DNA of 64,000 bases from Henckelia pumila (GCF_033568475.1 NC_133123.1:6749001-6813000); one strand, 5' to 3'; positions 34,420 to 46,085 are shown, counted from the first letter of the stretch. Program-made: numbers and translations. The notes: generated from the letters alone by a model not told the origin.

Positions 34420-34553
34420 GTGTAGATCTCCAGCCAAGATTCTACAATCTTCTAAAATCAAATCCAAACTAGATATATCAATTATTTATGTGATTTATTT
34501 GGCACCAAATTGATATGCATATATCTTAATGCATGTAGATTCAAGGAAAAACT

Positions 34554-34850
34554 TCAATAATAGAAACATATATATGCTAATGTAGGAGAAATGTTGTAGC
34601 GACTGAAGCCAACATTAAGAAACAACTTCTCCCATTCTTTCTCACTTTTTTCTTTTCCATTCATATAGGCCATCATCAGAATATCGAGGAAGAGTTTATT
34701 TTCTTTCAACGTATCATTTTGTTCGCCAAACCCCAAAACTATATCGATTACTATCACCTTTCCTCTCTTTTCTTTGCTGCAGGGAATTGCATCTTTGCAC
34801 TTGTTCAATATTTTGATGCAGTCTTCATCGTTCCAATTGTGTAGCATGCC
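34554..34850 (-). pseudogene. O-methyltransferase exon-2 relic
   Basis: The minus strand encodes a near copy of exon 2 of the gene at 43815-45277: LHNWNDEDCIKIL, GKVIVIDIVLGFGE, GKEKSEKEWEKLFLNVGFSR. The catalytic-His motif LHDW reads LHNW. The tail shifts frame in a TATATA stretch and ends LAYICFYY instead of the normal C terminus. The splice-acceptor AG is kept, and intron-like sequence (ATGAATATTGTC...) follows to about 34915, but no exon 1 was found up to 35.5 kb. It is best read as the broken remnant of a tandem duplicate. Confidence 0.85.
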
Positions 34851-35230
34851 CTTTTCGATCATATAATATATTGCATGTTTGCGCCACATGAATGAATATT
34901 GTCAAAATATATAAGACACATCATTGAGAAAAAAAGAGAGAGAAAAAAAATATATACAGCATCAATCGTGCATAGCCTTTGAATTGATATATGTTTTGCA
35001 TATGATTTCAACTGAAATTGCAAATTTGGTTTTGTATGTTTGTCACTTTGCAATTTTGGTCCCCTAATATTTTGACTTGACGCTGATGTTGTTTAATTTC
35101 TTTGTGAAAGCATCAGCCCCACCAGCTCTGCTACACCATGTGGACTTTCTTGCAGACAGGTACTACAAGTGTCGTACCAGCAGACAGGTACTATATATGT
35201 CGACCGACAATCCACTCGCCATTTGGCAGA
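34851..35230. other. Relic intron sequence and intergenic DNA
   Basis: 34880-34920 resembles the intron of the intact O-methyltransferase gene (near 44134-44172). The rest shows no coding signal. Confidence 0.45.
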
Positions 35231-35232
35231 TA

Positions 35233-35491
35233 TTCTCTCTGTCCCTATTATATTGTCTATGTTTCCTTTTTTATTTGTCCCAAATATATAGTCATATACC
35301 ATATTTAGTAATATTTTTTTACACTTCTTTATTAATATATCTCTATTAACTACACCTTGAAAATTATGCATTCATTTTTTAATACATTAAATAGGGATAA
35401 AATAGGAATTTTATATAAAATTTGTTTTTTCAATATATTTTTCTTAATCCGTGTGAAAATTCAAAGAAGACAATATATATGACGGAGGGAA
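35233..35491. mobile_element. Stowaway-type MITE (copy 1)
   Basis: Terminal inverted repeats TTCTCTCTGTCCC and GACGGAGGGAA are flanked by TA on both sides (35231-35232, 35492-35493). Size 259 bp. A CTCCCTCCGTCC-like terminus and TA duplication define Stowaway (Tc1/mariner) MITEs. A reversed copy lies at 58230-58473. Confidence 0.85.
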
Positions 35492-35493
35492 TA

Positions 35494-35859
35494 TAACATT
35501 TACCTTATGGCTTGTTCGAGGCTGCTAACAAGTTGTGGCCCTAATTAAATGTTGTGGTTGGATCGATGCATGGGTTTTTTTTTTAAAAGTCTTTTGCTTT
35601 GTTTTGATTTACATAACTCCAGTGTATTTCGAATTGATTCAATATCAAATTATACAATTTCAAATATTATTTACGTTGGATTTCATATAACTCTCTCTAG
35701 ATCAACTCCATCGAATATCCAAACCTAATTTATATGAGTATGCTAACCAGTACTTCATCGATTTAAACGTAATTTATACGAGTATGCTAACCAGTATTTG
35801 TAGTGATCAGTACCGTGATCATCTACTCATTATAATCTTAAACATGCAATAATATTTTT
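35494..35859. other. Intergenic
   Basis: No gene seen. A short direct repeat (GAGTATGCTAACCAGTA) occurs at about 35736 and 35779. Confidence 0.5.
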
Positions 35860-36162
35860 TCCTATATATAAATAATTTCTCTCTTAGACACCATTTTTGT
35901 TTTGCCAAAATTGCCCTTATGTGATATCTTTCGTTATATATAAATAATCTTCCCCTTAGACATCATCTTTTGTTTTGCCAAAATTGATCTTATGTGATAT
36001 AGATATTACCCTTTTGTTTTGTTTTATTTATTTTTTATATTTCAATATTTTAAATTACAGATTAGTCCCTAAATAATTTTTACAATTATGATATTTCTCC
36101 TATTTGAATATAAATCAAATTAATTACAAAAATATTATACACGTGTGCACCAATATACTAGT
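35860..36162 (+). mobile_element. Short Helitron-derived element (copy 1)
   Basis: Begins TCCTATATATAAATAATTTC and ends CACCAATATACTAGT. The first 80 bases are duplicated in tandem (CTTAGACACCATTTTTGTTTTGCC near 35885, CTTAGACATCATC near 35957). It aligns with the reverse strand of 47069-47251 in the order start motif, CTTAGACA, TTTTGTTTT, CAATATTTTAAAT, GCACCAATA, end. Confidence 0.65.
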
Positions 36163-36495
36163 CTTAATTAAACATAATCAGATAAAACACAACGAACTAA
36201 AATAGTTATACAACCCAATTTAATAAATCTGCAATTACTAAATTACAACCAAATCGAACAATTACAATATCTAAAAACAAGTTTAATCTATAACCTCTGT
36301 TAACGAGCCCTGATAACCAAACAATCCCAAGTCCACGATAAACCACCTGCAACTGCGCCATCGAATGAGGTGTCCAATAAAACACAAAAACAGGGCGTGA
36401 GCGAACTACAAATACTATATGAGCATGAATGCAAATGTCTGGGATATCAAGGGTCAATCAAGAAACTTTGTTAAAATAGACTAAAGCCCAAGATA
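36163..36495. other. Intergenic
   Basis: No gene seen; the minus-strand ORF at 36206-36457 has no recognisable features. Confidence 0.45.
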
Positions 36496-38391
36496 TGTAA
36501 CACCCTACGCAGAAACGGAGCTAGAGGGCAGGGGGGGCAGTGGGGGCGTCGCCCCCCCTCAAAATTTTTCAATTTTTTTTTGTATATATATATATCATGA
36601 TATAATTAATTAAATAAACAACAATTAAAAATGAGTTTTTTTTATATTTGTAAGATCAATGTATATTTTTCATTAATGTCGCTAAAACAAACTTTGATAC
36701 AAAAATTCGCATAATATGAATTATATTTAATTGAAAAAATATTGAAACAAATTAAATGTATTCGATGATTTAATAAATAAAAAACAGTTATCTATAAATA
36801 AACATATATATTTTTTAATTTGACTTTTTATACAATCATCAAATTTTGAATGTATCAAGCTACTAAAATTATAATTACTATTCTAAAAAACTGAAAAATA
36901 ATTAGTATGTCATGGATATATTAATTAGATTAATTTAACTATTTCAGTTTTCATTGGGCGTGGATTTTTAGGTGTTAAAGTAATTAAACATGAGTTTATT
37001 AAATAAATTAGAAGATTTATGTTTTAACATGCATCTATTCATTGATATTACACTTATATATGCATTTTTTGTTCAAAATTTCATAATAAATTTAATCACT
37101 ACTTAGTTTGAAATTGTATAAAAAATCGAGTATAATAATTTATCAAATATAATATACATGACTACATCTAAATAAAAAAATTATATATTATTTAAATTTT
37201 TAATCTATATGTTAAATATTTTCTTTGCAGTGATTAAAATTTTAATTTTAGTATTTTAAATATTGAAAAACTTTTTTTTAAGCTACTATTGAAAAACTTT
37301 AAAATAGTTGTTTTTAACTTTTACATAATTTAATATGAAACTACATGTTTAATTTTTTATTTTAAATTTCATTATAAGAAATTCAGTTTTTTTTTCAAAA
37401 TTTAAATTTTTCCCAATGATACGAATAAAAAATTATTTATTTATATTATTATGTATTATATATATTTTAAATTTTTTAATAATCAATAATTATATAATAC
37501 TAAATTCGCCCCCCTCACATCAAAATCCTAGCTCCGTCCCTGACCCCACGCCGTCGCACCAAGAGATGGTTCTCATACCAAACAGTGGATATGGGTGACC
37601 CGATCACGAGTCCACGTGTCCAACCATCCACTAACGCATAGGGTAAACACCATACTACAAGCTATCTTAAAAGATAAAAGCTCAATATGATAATGCATGT
37701 AGCGTAATATCATGTCATAATGTGCAGATAAATAATGCAACACATAATACACGCACACTCAGTTAGAGTATCTTGAACAGTACTTTCGTACCTTAACAAT
37801 TGTCCAAGATGTCCAATCATCTACAGTCCAATCATTACAAGTCAATATAATATGCATGCATCACTAAGACTGATCTAAAAGTTATAACTAAGCTAATAGA
37901 TACTCCCAAACTATTTATAGAAACTGGAGTATACCTCTGTCCGTCGTTAGCCCGTTGATGTTGAGAGTCTCACCTCGAAGGCAAAGCTCTTCAACAACTT
38001 CAATAGCACCTCCCTATCTCCCGACCCTCGATAACTAATGCTAAAAAGACCCTAAACCACTCAAGAAATGAGAGAGATTTGTAGTGAATTGGCAAAGAAA
38101 ATGAATCTCAGATTATAGGCGGAGGTCGGACAACACATCGTACACCTCGCTGCTAGAGATCGGATCGTCCGATCTCTCCCAGACACTCTGTACTCAAAAC
38201 CTAGCTTCCGAGTTTTTCGGACCCTCCGATATTTGGGTTCGGACCATCCGATCTACATGACAACTTGAAACCCTCTAGTCCATTTTCGAACGTTCTGAAT
38301 TCAATTTTTCATTCTATTAACTCAATTGGAATTTCTTTAATCATTTAATCATAATAAATCAAATCTTGTAAAATGAGACTGAGTTACTACA
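36496..38391 (-). repeat. Candidate LTR fragment or solo LTR, split by a hAT-like element
   Basis: The plus strand starts TGTAACACCCTACG and ends GAGTTACTACA. On the minus strand that is TGTAGTAACTC...GGGTGTTACA, which resembles plant gypsy LTR ends. Without the inserted element it would be about 850 bp. No matching 5-bp duplication was found (AGATA left, GTATT right), so the boundaries are tentative. Confidence 0.4.
36510..37542. mobile_element. Non-autonomous hAT-like element with 8-bp target duplication
   Basis: Ends CAGAAACGGAGCTAG and CTAGCTCCGTCCCTG (15-bp inverted repeats, two mismatches), flanked by ACCCTACG (36502-36509) and ACCCCACG (37543-37550), an 8-bp duplication with one mismatch. 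Length 1,033 bp, AT-rich interior, no transposase. The 8-bp duplication and CAG-type ends point to hAT. Confidence 0.82.
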
Positions 38392-38988
38392 GTATTCCGT
38401 CATACTTACGGAGTGTTTGTAATCTCTAAAAATAAGTTCTCATAGATTATTTATTTAAAAATTTGTTAAGAAAGTTTATCTTAGATTACTTAAGTTGTGT
38501 ATAAGTTGAGAATACAATCAATCTAGTTAACTGCACCTAGATAGCGATGGGAAACCCCAATTTTTTTTTGTCGGTTGCATAAATAGATTGGTCACTGGTC
38601 AGCTGCTAGCTGCACCATGTGTCCATTAAATGCTATAACATAATTATCCTATGGTTAGGTTGAGTTGAATTAATGGATTAAAATATTTTAAATGCTATAA
38701 AATTTACCCTTTGGACAATCAATCTAATTATTTTGATTTACAAAATTCACGTGTATTTCAAAATGACTCAATATCAAGAGGATAATAATAATTTTAGTCT
38801 TATTATTTGTATTTTTTCACTTGTGTTTTTTGGACGTGAAAACTCGTAACCGCTACGTTTCGGGGCCGCACTGGAAAAAATCCCGTATTAATGCAATAGC
38901 TTGCAAAATACGCTACTCAAATAAACCGCACTAGGAAAGTCTTGTGCGATATGCTAGTCTAACCAAGTATTCACCTACTCCAACAACT
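38392..38988. other. Intergenic
   Basis: No gene or repeat recognised. Confidence 0.5.
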
Positions 38989-39498
38989 ATATTTTTGGTC
39001 CTTTTATTTTTTTATTTTTTTTTTTTTTTTGCACTTTTGGTCATATTAACGGTGAATTTATATTTTCAATCATGTAACTTGCATTTTTTTTTCATTTTTG
39101 GTCCTGTTATAGTGAATTTTCATTTTTAGTAATGTAATTTGTGTATTGTTTTCATTTTTTATCATTTAATTAATTGTGTTTTCTTTCAATTTCGATCATT
39201 TTATGACCGATAAAAAAAAAGATCAAATTAAGATAAAAAATCATTTAATTAATTGTGTTTTCTTTCAATTTCGATCATTTTATGACCGATAAAAAAAAAA
39301 GATCAAATTAAGATAAAAATAACTGTAAGTTAAAGGACAAAAACAATATACAAGTTACATCACTAAAAATGAAAATTTAATGTAACAGATCCAAAAATAA
39401 AAAATATATATAAGTTACATGACTGAAAATACAAATTCACCGTTAAGATAACCACATATATATATATATATAGTGCAAATAATATGACCAAAAAATGT
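38989..39498. mobile_element. Foldback element with central 79-bp tandem duplication
   Basis: The left arm (TTTTTGGTCCTTTT ... GGTCATATTAACGGTGAATT ... ATGTAACTTG) is the reverse complement of the right arm (CAAGTTACAT ... AATTCACCGTTAAGAT ... ATATGACCAAAAAATG). Between the arms a 79-base unit starting TCATTTAATTAATTGTG stands twice in direct tandem (39162-39240 and 39241-39319). No coding capacity. Confidence 0.75.
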
Positions 39499-40409
39499 CT
39501 TTCTCCCCAATATTAAGTTCTAAAATTTTAATAATAATTGTGAGCTATAAATTGAAAAAAGCGTGGGATCATATTAAACCTAGGTCAAATTACAAATCTA
39601 GCCTATAAAAATACTTATTCATCTCTAATTACAAAAGGCAAAAAATGTAGAAATCAAAATTATATTCACTCTCCTATCTTATAGAATTTATTATCACCTC
39701 TAATTTAAAATTTAAATCAACTTATTTCCACTCCATATGTTTTTTATTCATATTCTTCCACAATTTTTTATCTACGTAGTTTTTATTTATTATATTACAC
39801 ATGCATCACGTATACCTCGGTCACTGATTGCTTTAAAGTCGTGATATGCCTGGAAAATTGCCTATTAATTATTATCGCTTCTATTTCTTTTTCTAACATA
39901 TTTAATTTGAAAATATATATTTCTCTCAAATTTGCAATAAACAGTTTTATAAAAGCAACTGTTGTGGTGCAATAATTGTCTCTGTTGAGCACATCGATCG
40001 AATCATGATGCTTGGACTGTTGTACGATTTAAAAGTTTGAGTTTCACCATTAATTATCACCAACTATAGGTTTTGGTAAAACGACAATCTTACAATTAAT
40101 ATCAAAATCAAGATCATGTGTTCGATTTTCATTGATTGCAAAGAATCCAATTATTTGTTTTGTTTTTATACTCGGCCTAAGCTTTTATTTATCAAATTTT
40201 GCAGCATGTATATCAGGTATACAGAACCCGCAAGAGTTAGGGTGGGCTTTAACCGAGCGTCACCCTAGGCCTATTATGGATGTATAATATGTAGTTGGAC
40301 TACATACACAAATACAAATTCATAAATTGTAGTGGGCTAATATTTAATTCGTACATATAATGCACTCTTTTTGGTAACTATGTCCAAATTGATTTCACAA
40401 TTTTTTAAC
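39499..40409. other. Intergenic with a dispersed repeat copy
   Basis: 39960-40150 is related to the repeat at 16800-17045 (CAATAATTGTCTCTGTTG, CGATTTTCATTGATTGCAA). No gene seen. Confidence 0.5.
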
Positions 40410-42800
40410 AACAGTTTGGCCCTGCAGATTACCACCCAATCAGTTTATGTAATGTGATTTCAAAGATTGTGGCAAAGGCAATAGCTAATCGTCTCAAGCC
40501 TTGTCTTCATGTCATTATTGACCCGGAACAAATTTCATCTATCCAAAATCGGCTTATCTCCAATAATATTATGGTGGCATTTGAATGTCTCCATACCTTG
40601 CGAAGAAGAACTCGAGGTAGAAAGGGCCTCATGGCAGTAAATATAGATATGAATAAGGCCTATGATCGAGTAGAATGAGATTTTCTAGCCTCCATCATGA
40701 GTCGAATGAGATTTTCTAATCAATGTGTTGGCAGGGTTATGGATTTTGTTCGAAGTACTTGATTTTCAGTATTAATTAATGGGCAAACATATTTCAACGA
40801 TCTCGGGCCTTAGACAAGGTTGTCCCCTATCACCTTATCTATTTTTGCTATGTGCCCAAGGACTTTCTTCGATCATCAAACGAAGGGTCAATGCTAGAGA
40901 GTTGACAGGAATCCATTGTCACCGAATTGCGCCTAATGTATCACATCTATTTTTCGCCGATGATACCCTTCTGTTTGGAAATCTTGACAAGGCTAATTGT
41001 GAAACTCTTAGAGAAAATCTCCAGCAATATAAAGAGGCATCAGGCCAACTCATCAATCTCAACAAGTCTAGCATCACTTTTAGTCCTAACTGCTCATCTC
41101 ATATGAAAGATATGGCCTTCACCGTCTTGGGTATGCAACGAAATATCTCCCATGAAGTTTATCTAGGCCTTCCAGCATTCACAGGGCGTAACAAACAAAG
41201 GTTATCCGAAGGGATAAAGGAAAGAGTATGGTCTATATTGCAAGGTTGGAAAAGCAAGTTGTTCTCTAGTGGTTCAATAGATATTATAATGTATAGATAA
41301 AGTATATTGGGATTATTGAATTAATAGGATATGATTGAAATAAATAATGAAATGTTTGATTTGAATGATTAATATCAGGATTGAAATAATTCTCTGTCAA
41401 CTTCCTCTAATTCTCTGTCAGCGTCTCCAAAGCATGATATAACCAATTTCTTGTGGGGTGCGAATAAGGAGAAAAGAAGAATTCATTGGCGTAAATGGCA
41501 TTTCATGTGTTATCCCAAGTCCCAAGGTGGATTGGGATTCAGAGATCTCAATAAATTCAACCAAGATTTGTTAGCCAAACAAGCTTGGCGGCTTCTAACC
41601 CATCCAGATTCACTCGCAGAAAAACTATATAAAGCCAAGTACTTTCCCCGAGGCACTTTCTTGGATGCAAAAATAGGGCATAACCCCTCCTATGTTTGGC
41701 GAAGTGTATTATGGGGTAGAGAGCTCATGATGAAGGGCCTACGTTGGAGAATTAACAAAGAATCAAATGTTTCAGTCTTTCGGGATCCCTGGCTAATGCG
41801 TCCAAAGCTATTTGAACCTAGCTATTACAGCCCCAAACCCAAGTCAATCCAACTTGAAGGTTGTTGATCTTATGACTACTCATGGGACTTGGGATTGGAG
41901 TTAAGTGAATAACCATTTTTGGGCTGTAGACTGAAGCGTATTCCAATAAGCCGTGGATGCGAACCAGACAAACTTATTTGGCACTAAACTCCAAAACGCG
42001 AATACACGGTTAAATCTGGATATTTTCATCGCACTACATGCTCGCAAGTTATGGAAGATGACACATTTGTAGCCTGTTCCCAAAGGTTTTGATAGGGGAT
42101 CTTTTGGTGATTTATTCTCGCATATTGTCGAACAGGATCATATCAAAGATCTCGAATCTTTTGCATTTTTTGGTGGACTTTATGGGGCTCTCGTAATATG
42201 ATGACATTTCAAGGTAATTTTAAGCGTGAGTCTTATGATGCTATTCTTGCGCATGGGGAAAGAATGAGATCTACTTGTGGCCTCTTAATGCACATAACCA
42301 ATTGCCTGAAATTCCAAAGACAGTACCTCATTCTCAATGGAAGCCTCCTCCATCTAATGCTCTTAAAATCAATGTAAATGCTGTCGTAATTGCAAGCAAG
42401 GATTATTTTGGTGTTGGGATAGTAGGCCGAGACTCATCAGGAATTGTTCACTTCGCAAAAGGATGTTGCTTTCCTGGAAATTTCACACCACTTTTAGCCG
42501 AAATCATTGCGATAAAGGAAAGAGTGGCAAAAGCTTTAAATTCGGGATGGACGGAATGAATTCTTGAAACTGATGCTCTCAATGCTCTTGCTGCAATAAC
42601 AAAATCAGCTCCATTCGCAATGGAAGAGCCCATATCAGAAGTTATTCGGCACAGCTAGCTCGTATTAGCATCACCAGGGGTACTAACTTTGTGTATTCAA
42701 AAGCTATTCCAGTGTTTTTGAAATATGTTGTAAACATTGACTTGTTGACTGCTTAAATATATTAGTTTATGTTTTAAAAAAAAAAGAAAGAAAGAAAGAA
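40410..42800 (+). pseudogene. 5'-truncated L1-type LINE with RNase H
   Basis: Starts inside the reverse transcriptase (DYHPISLCNVISKIVAKAIA). The conserved NIDMNKAYDRVE is followed by a stop at about 40677. A shifted frame (40779-41300) carries GLRQGCPLSPYLFLL and the active site FADD (about 40953-40964). After an apparent unrelated insertion at 41300-41400, the zinc-finger-side region resumes (41451-41867: IHWRKWHFMCYPKSQGGLGF). A C-terminal RNase H piece (42275-42655) reads KINVNAVV where an Asp is expected, then DALNALAAI. A poly(A) with (GAAA)n ends it at about 42774-42800. No flanking duplication was recognised. Dead copy. Confidence 0.9.
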
Positions 42801-43814
42801 ATCTCATCGCTTTTTAATTTGTATAAAATTTAAAAGTTTTCAGTTAATTACCACTTCTTAATTTTTAGATGTTACAGTGATTTGTAATTTTTTTTTTTTT
42901 TTTATCTTTTTGCAAACTTTATTTGTATGGGCGTACCATGTGATATAATGCATATTCATTATGTATACATGCATCTTGACATATTGATTTTTTTTTTTTA
43001 ATGACATGTAAAACCGACCGTTGTTCCTTTAGATAAGTATTTAGTAAAATTCCGGATTAACGTAATAACATGTAAATCATGCATGGAAGTCGGATAAACT
43101 GCATTGAGCAAACTCTGTAACAACAATTAGTTCGTTCGAGAAAGTTTTGGATCCTAAAGGAAAATCGAATTTATTATTATCCTTAATCAAACGTTCACAT
43201 ATTCTACTAATTCGAACATCAATATATCTCTCAAGGAAATTGATTTTCTTAATTATCGATAGATTTTTTTCACTTCAATTTTATGATTTGAAAATGGAAT
43301 GTCAAATATGAAATCAAATTTTCGTCAAAGGGTTCCAAATCACGAAGAAGTGTTTGTTATATAAGAGTTGTTAATTAATTTAAGAGATAAGTTAAATTTT
43401 ATCCAAGGAAACATGAAAGCCATCCAATTTTGAGTTTTGGTGTATTAAGTTTTCAAATTTTGGCTTTGAAACTAATTTTTAATTTTATGCTATTTTGATT
43501 CAATTAATGTTGACATGACATCTTACATATAAACAATTTTCAATTTTATGTCAACATTTTTCAATCTCATATCAGTTAATTAATTTAACCAAAATACCCA
43601 AATTTAAAAGTTAATATATCAATTTCAAAATTTGAAAACTTATTAAACCAAACTTAAAATTGAACAAGTAAATAGAAAAAAACCGTATACGAAATAAAAA
43701 CATCATCACATTTAACACAGAGAACCATCCAACGAATCAAAGTTGCATGCGGCATATTAAATTGGAACTATGAGCCGACAAATATATATTACTTATTTAT
43801 GCATGTACTTAGAT
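42801..43814. other. Intergenic, with foldback-type repeat
   Basis: 43390-43680 has mirrored arms (TTTTGGTGTATTAAGTTTTC / GAAAACTTATTAAACCAAA) around TTGACATGACATC. The last 100 bases are the 3' flank of the O-methyltransferase gene. Confidence 0.5.
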
Positions 43815-45277
43815 TCAGGGAAAAACTTCAATAATAGATCTCACTCCTAATGTAGGAGTAATTTTGTAACTACTGAATCCAGCATCAAGAAACAATTTCT
43901 CCCACTCTTTCTCGCTTCTTTCTTTTCCATTCACAAAAACCATCATCGCGATGTCGTAGAAGATTTGATCTTCCTTTACTGTATCGTCTTCGTCTTCTTC
44001 GTTATATCCCAAAACTATGTCGATGACGATTACTTTTCCTCCCTTTTTCTTCTCAGGGATCACTTCTCTGCAATTCCTTAGTATTTTGATGCAATCTTCG
44101 TCTTTCCAATCGTGTAGTATCCACTGTTAATTGTTGTCGTAACACATGAATATTGTCGAAATATACATGACTATTCGGTCTAATATTCTTTAAAAAAAAA
44201 AACAGAAATCGAAGGGAATGTGATGTTTTAATTTGGTCCTGTTCGTCACATGTTGCACTTATAAACATTAGAAAACAGAAGATGTACAACACAAAATTCA
44301 TCAGGGTATTAATTAATTTTAGCCTTTTAAATCATCAGTACTACTCGCTTTCATTTCTAGCCATATTTATTGATTGAGATCTCATCCAATCATTTGTAAT
44401 TTTGATGATACCCCGCATGTTTGTTTTCAAATGAGATATTCGTCTGAACATCTGTTACGGACACTCTCATATTTATAATAGTATTGGCACATACCTTTAG
44501 TAAAACAACATCAGCAGCAGGAATCGCCTCGAACATGTCTCCCCCAACGTAGTTCAAGTTACTGCAGGACCCCTCCAAGCCAGAAACAACATGTGGAAGA
44601 TCAAGAACCGTGCACTTCATCTCAGGGAATGCATCAGCAATAGCTTTAGCCATCATCCCCGTTCCGCCTCCTACATCGACCAAAGACTCGACTCCCTCAA
44701 ACAACTTGTCACAATCTTTAAGCACCAAACCGCTCACGAACCGTGCATCACCAGCCATGGCTTCATTGAACAGCTCATTCAGGCTGGTAACTGTCTTCGC
44801 TTTCTCCCAGAACGTCACCCCGTGAGCCGTTTCAAATGCCGTTATGCGATCATCGGCCAACCACTCACTTATATTATTGCATGGATTCATCAGAACTGGG
44901 TCGAGTACGAGTAGCACAAGAGGTGCAACACACAAGGGTGAATCTTTGAGGAGGAGATTAGAGGAAGGTGTTAGCCAATAACCCTCGTTTCGTTCGTTTT
45001 CGCCCTCGATGTAAACTTTGTTAAAGAATTTAGAATGGACCAAAACACGCATTAAACGATGAATGTAATGGGATTTGGCCTTGTTGATGGGGAGAACACC
45101 GATTAATTCAGAAAGGGTCATTGGCTTGCCATGATTTTTGATGATATCTGGTATATTTAATTCGATCGCACATTTTAGGGACATGGGCAATATGAATTTG
45201 AAGATTTGATTCCAAACTTGAGCATGAGCATTAAGAAGCTCGTGTGTGGAGTACTCTTCTTCACAGGGCAAAGCCAT
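43815..45277 (-). CDS. Plant O-methyltransferase, two exons (363 aa)
   Basis: Exon 1 is 45277-44495 (261 codons); exon 2 is 44123-43815. The intron 44494-44124 has GT and AG ends and falls between codons (LLK / WILHDW), the usual site in this family. The protein transfers a methyl group from S-adenosylmethionine to a phenolic hydroxyl. The N-terminal dimerisation part covers residues 1-110, the SAM site LVDVGGGTG 199-207, DLPHVV 226-231, GGDMFEAIP 245-253. The likely catalytic set is His265 (LHDW), Asp296 and Glu329 (GKERSEKEW). Length and motifs are normal, so the gene looks functional. It resembles the resveratrol/isoflavone-type OMT subgroup; the substrate cannot be told. Cytosolic, no signal peptide. 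A relic of a duplicate lies at 34554-34850. Confidence 0.93.
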
Positions 45278-45334
45278 TTTAGATATACTACTAATTGGTA
45301 AGGTCGTGTGTATTAGCTAGGGAGGATACATAGA

Positions 45335-45344
45335 CTATATATAG
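45335..45344 (-). promoter_or_regulatory. TATA box of the O-methyltransferase gene
   Basis: CTATATATAG, 58 bases before the start codon at 45277. It leaves room for a short 5' leader. Position only; no other element tested. Confidence 0.5.
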
Positions 45345-45356
45345 TAATGTGAGTTC

Positions 45357-46085
45357 TAGGGATGTAAATGAGTCGAGCCAAACAGCATCAGGCTCAGGTT
45401 CGGGCTCGGCTCGTTTGATATATAGCAAGCTCGCTTTTAGGCTCATTAAGCATACAACGGAGCTTGAGTTTGAGTTTTTTTCGATTATAATTTCTCAATA
45501 AAATTGACTATAACTTGATTTAAAATTTTACCATGATCTAAAACTTTAACTTCCAACTCAGCTCAATTTCGAAAAAAAATCCACCGATTTCATTAATCAA
45601 AGTTTTCGATCTTTATGAATTCAACATCATTACTAACTGCTCAAGTCATAATATATCCTGAAATCTCTGAATTTATCTGAATTCACATATCAAATTCTAG
45701 ATACAAATTAGCCTTAAATCTTCGAGTACTGCCTCCAAGTTACAAGTTCAAGGAGCACTCTTCTAAACGAAGCAAATTCGGGCTTGCAAGTTATATAAAT
45801 TAAATGAACATATTCGTGAGTCACCTAAATGAGCCGAGCTCGAGATCGAGCTTGCGAGCCTCCTAAAAGAGCCGAGCCCGAGCTTGAGTTCCCGAGCCTA
45901 TTAACGAACATGTTCGCAAGCTCACGAACCTAACATCCTTAAGCTCAAGTTCGGCTCGTGAAAATTGTCGAGCTCGAAATCAAGCTCAGGCTCAGCTCGA
46001 TAAAATTAACGAACGAGCTTTTTACCGAGCTGAGTTCCGAATAGCTCGCGATTCGCAAACAGTTCGGTTTGTTTACGTCTCTATA
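45357..46085. mobile_element. TIR element of the GGGATGTAAA type
   Basis: Left end TAGGGATGTAAATGAGTCG(AGCCAAAC) and right end (reverse) TAGAGACGTAAACAAACCG(AACTG) form an inverted repeat of about 25 bp. The interior is rich in GAGCTCG/GCTCGA motifs repeated in both orientations. About 730 bp, no ORF. Target duplication not clear. It stands about 80 bases upstream of the O-methyltransferase start codon, next to its TATA box. Confidence 0.7.

Noticed and set aside
34859..35371. Minus ORFs as exon 1 of the O-methyltransferase relic
   Set aside because: No similarity to the first 261 residues of the intact gene; part is Stowaway MITE sequence.
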